Under the pieces are notes generated by a model. That model saw nothing but the letters and a program-made list of their open reading frames with translations, had not been told where the DNA came from and did no database searches. A stretch of 6,924 nt of DNA, from assembly GCA_001772985.1 (NCBI GenBank), contig MEVN01000005.1:168-7091 (forward strand). The letters run 5' to 3'. The stretch's first letter is position 1. Every line of letters starts with the position of its first letter. The DNA comes from a candidate division WWE3 bacterium RIFCSPLOWO2_12_FULL_36_10. Its GTDB lineage: Bacteria; Patescibacteriota; WWE3; UBA101185; UBA10185. Below are positions 5,921-6,924 of the stretch, piece after piece. Both the position numbers and the translations under genes were made by a program.

Positions 5921-6924
5921 ATGAAATTTAACGTATCGCAATTATTAGAAAAAGTTGTTTCAATGCACGCTTCAGATTTACACTTGTCGGTTGGGACAAG
6001 TCCTGTTGTTAGAATAAATACTGTACTATCAGTACTTACCGATATACAACCTCTAGCTGTTGAGGATGTTGAATACTTTTTATCCCAATTATTAACACAG
6101 CAGCAAAAAGATATATTTGATGTAAACAAAGAAATAGATTTTTCTATAGCATTAAGTTCAACAGTTAGGTTTAGAGTAAATGCATTTCATCAAAAAGGAT
6201 ACCCGTCCGCAGCGTTAAGAATAATTCCAATAAAAGTACCAACCTTAGAAGAGAATAATTTACCACCGATAATTGGTTCTTTGTGTGAGCTTCATCAAGG
6301 CTTAGTAATTGTTACAGGTCCTACGGGTCAAGGAAAATCAACAACAATAGCCTCAATGTTAGATAGAATAAATAACACTCGTTCTGAGCACATAATAACG
6401 GTTGAGGATCCAATAGAATATATTTTTACGAACAAACAATCATTCATTGAACAAAGGGAAATGTATTTGGATACTCATTCTTGGGAAGTTGCTTTAAGGT
6501 CTATTTTAAGAGAAGATCCTAACGTTGTTGTAGTTGGAGAAATGCGGGATTTTGATACAATAGCCGCCACAATAACCATTGCTGAAACCGGCCATTTGGT
6601 TTTTGCTTCACTTCACACAAACTCAGCTTCACAAACAATAGATAGAATAATTGATTCATTTCCCGAAACTCAGCAGGGGCAGGTTAGGCTTCAACTTTCT
6701 CAAATAATAGAAGCAGTAATTTCCCAAAGGCTAATTCCATCCGCAAGACTGGGCATGGTTCCTGCGATTGAGATAATGCTGGCAAGTACTGCGGTAAAAA
6801 ATTTAATTCGTGAAGGTAAAACCTATCAGCTTGATAACATAATAAGTACAAGTTCAAATTTAGGTATGTCGACACTTGAAAGTAGCATAGCCAATTTAAT
6901 TGAAAACGGTAGTATTGAATATGC
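5921..6924 (+). CDS. pilT: Type IV pilus retraction ATPase PilT (3' end beyond window)
   Basis: This reading frame is open from ATG 5921 to the window edge: 334 complete codons, with the end missing by perhaps a few tens of residues. PilT is the hexameric ATPase that depolymerises type IV pili, driving twitching motility and DNA uptake. The N-terminal PAS-like domain shows SDLHLSVGTSPVVRIN (18-33). The core has Walker A GPTGQGKST (133-141), the Asp box EDPIEYIF (162-169), Walker B VVVVGEMRD (202-210, Glu207) and the His box TGHLVFASLHTNSA (223-236, His225, His232). The C-terminal AVKNLIREGK (291-300) corresponds to the PilT signature AIRNLIRE, which separates it from PilB/GspE. It has no tetracysteine zinc site, as expected for PilT. 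Gln137 replaces the usual Ser in Walker A, a position that tolerates change. It follows pilB by 11 bp, so co-transcription is very likely. PilU is a less likely alternative. Confidence 0.94.
   Translation, partial: MKFNVSQLLEKVVSMHASDLHLSVGTSPVVRINTVLSVLTDIQPLAVEDVEYFLSQLLTQQQKDIFDVNKEIDFSIALSSTVRFRVNAFHQKGYPSAALRIIPIKVPTLEENNLPPIIGSLCELHQGLVIVTGPTGQGKSTTIASMLDRINNTRSEHIITVEDPIEYIFTNKQSFIEQREMYLDTHSWEVALRSILREDPNVVVVGEMRDFDTIAATITIAETGHLVFASLHTNSASQTIDRIIDSFPETQQGQVRLQLSQIIEAVISQRLIPSARLGMVPAIEIMLASTAVKNLIREGKTYQLDNIISTSSNLGMSTLESSIANLIENGSIEY

Noticed and set aside
5887..6129. An 80-codon minus-strand frame across the pilB-pilT junction
   Set aside because: It overlaps the conserved PilT N-terminus and the pilB stop, and is low in complexity.

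Overview
The window looks like a piece of a small, AT-rich bacterial genome, most likely from the Candidate Phyla Radiation (Patescibacteria, possibly Microgenomates). That placement is an inference. It rests on the low GC content, the very compact clamp-loader subunit, the GyrB wording around the TOPRIM domain (LPLFGKVLNTERARLDKI), the type IV pilus ATPases, tight gene packing, and starts with almost no 5' leader. The standard genetic code fits all genes; no in-frame TGA needs to be read through.

Layout. Positions 1-128 hold the last 41 codons of a rightward gene whose protein ends in a membrane anchor. A hairpin terminator at 138-173 separates it from the convergent gyrB. Positions 185-3388 (minus strand) encode a 1067-residue GyrB precursor. 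Residues 456-864 (positions 797-2023) are a 409-residue intein with an HNH homing endonuclease, inserted in the TOPRIM active-site loop between GG and SAKQ. Removing it leaves a 658-residue GyrB of normal size. Positions 3389-3458 are a 70-bp divergent promoter region with a perfect 7+1+7 inverted repeat. Rightward from there run a short holB-like gene (DNA polymerase III delta' subunit, 3459-4115), pilB (type IV pilus assembly ATPase, 4134-5909) and pilT (retraction ATPase, 5921 to beyond the window end). The three are spaced 18 and 11 bp apart and probably form one transcription unit. No stretch over 300 bp lacks a gene.

How the genes relate. GyrB and HolB are chromosome-maintenance proteins driven from one divergent control region. 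HolB is co-oriented with the motor pair that extends (PilB) and retracts (PilT) type IV pili, so the cluster links replication and pilus genes by position. The most notable element is the intein. Its splicing half closely resembles the well-known cyanobacterial (Synechocystis) GyrB intein as I remember it. Its inserted endonuclease section is much more AT-rich and carries tandem W/Y-containing repeats that probably bind DNA.

I do not see a wholly new system here. The points most worth following up are the HNH intein in an essential topoisomerase, the leaderless-type promoters, the operator-like palindrome, and the stripped-down HolB.
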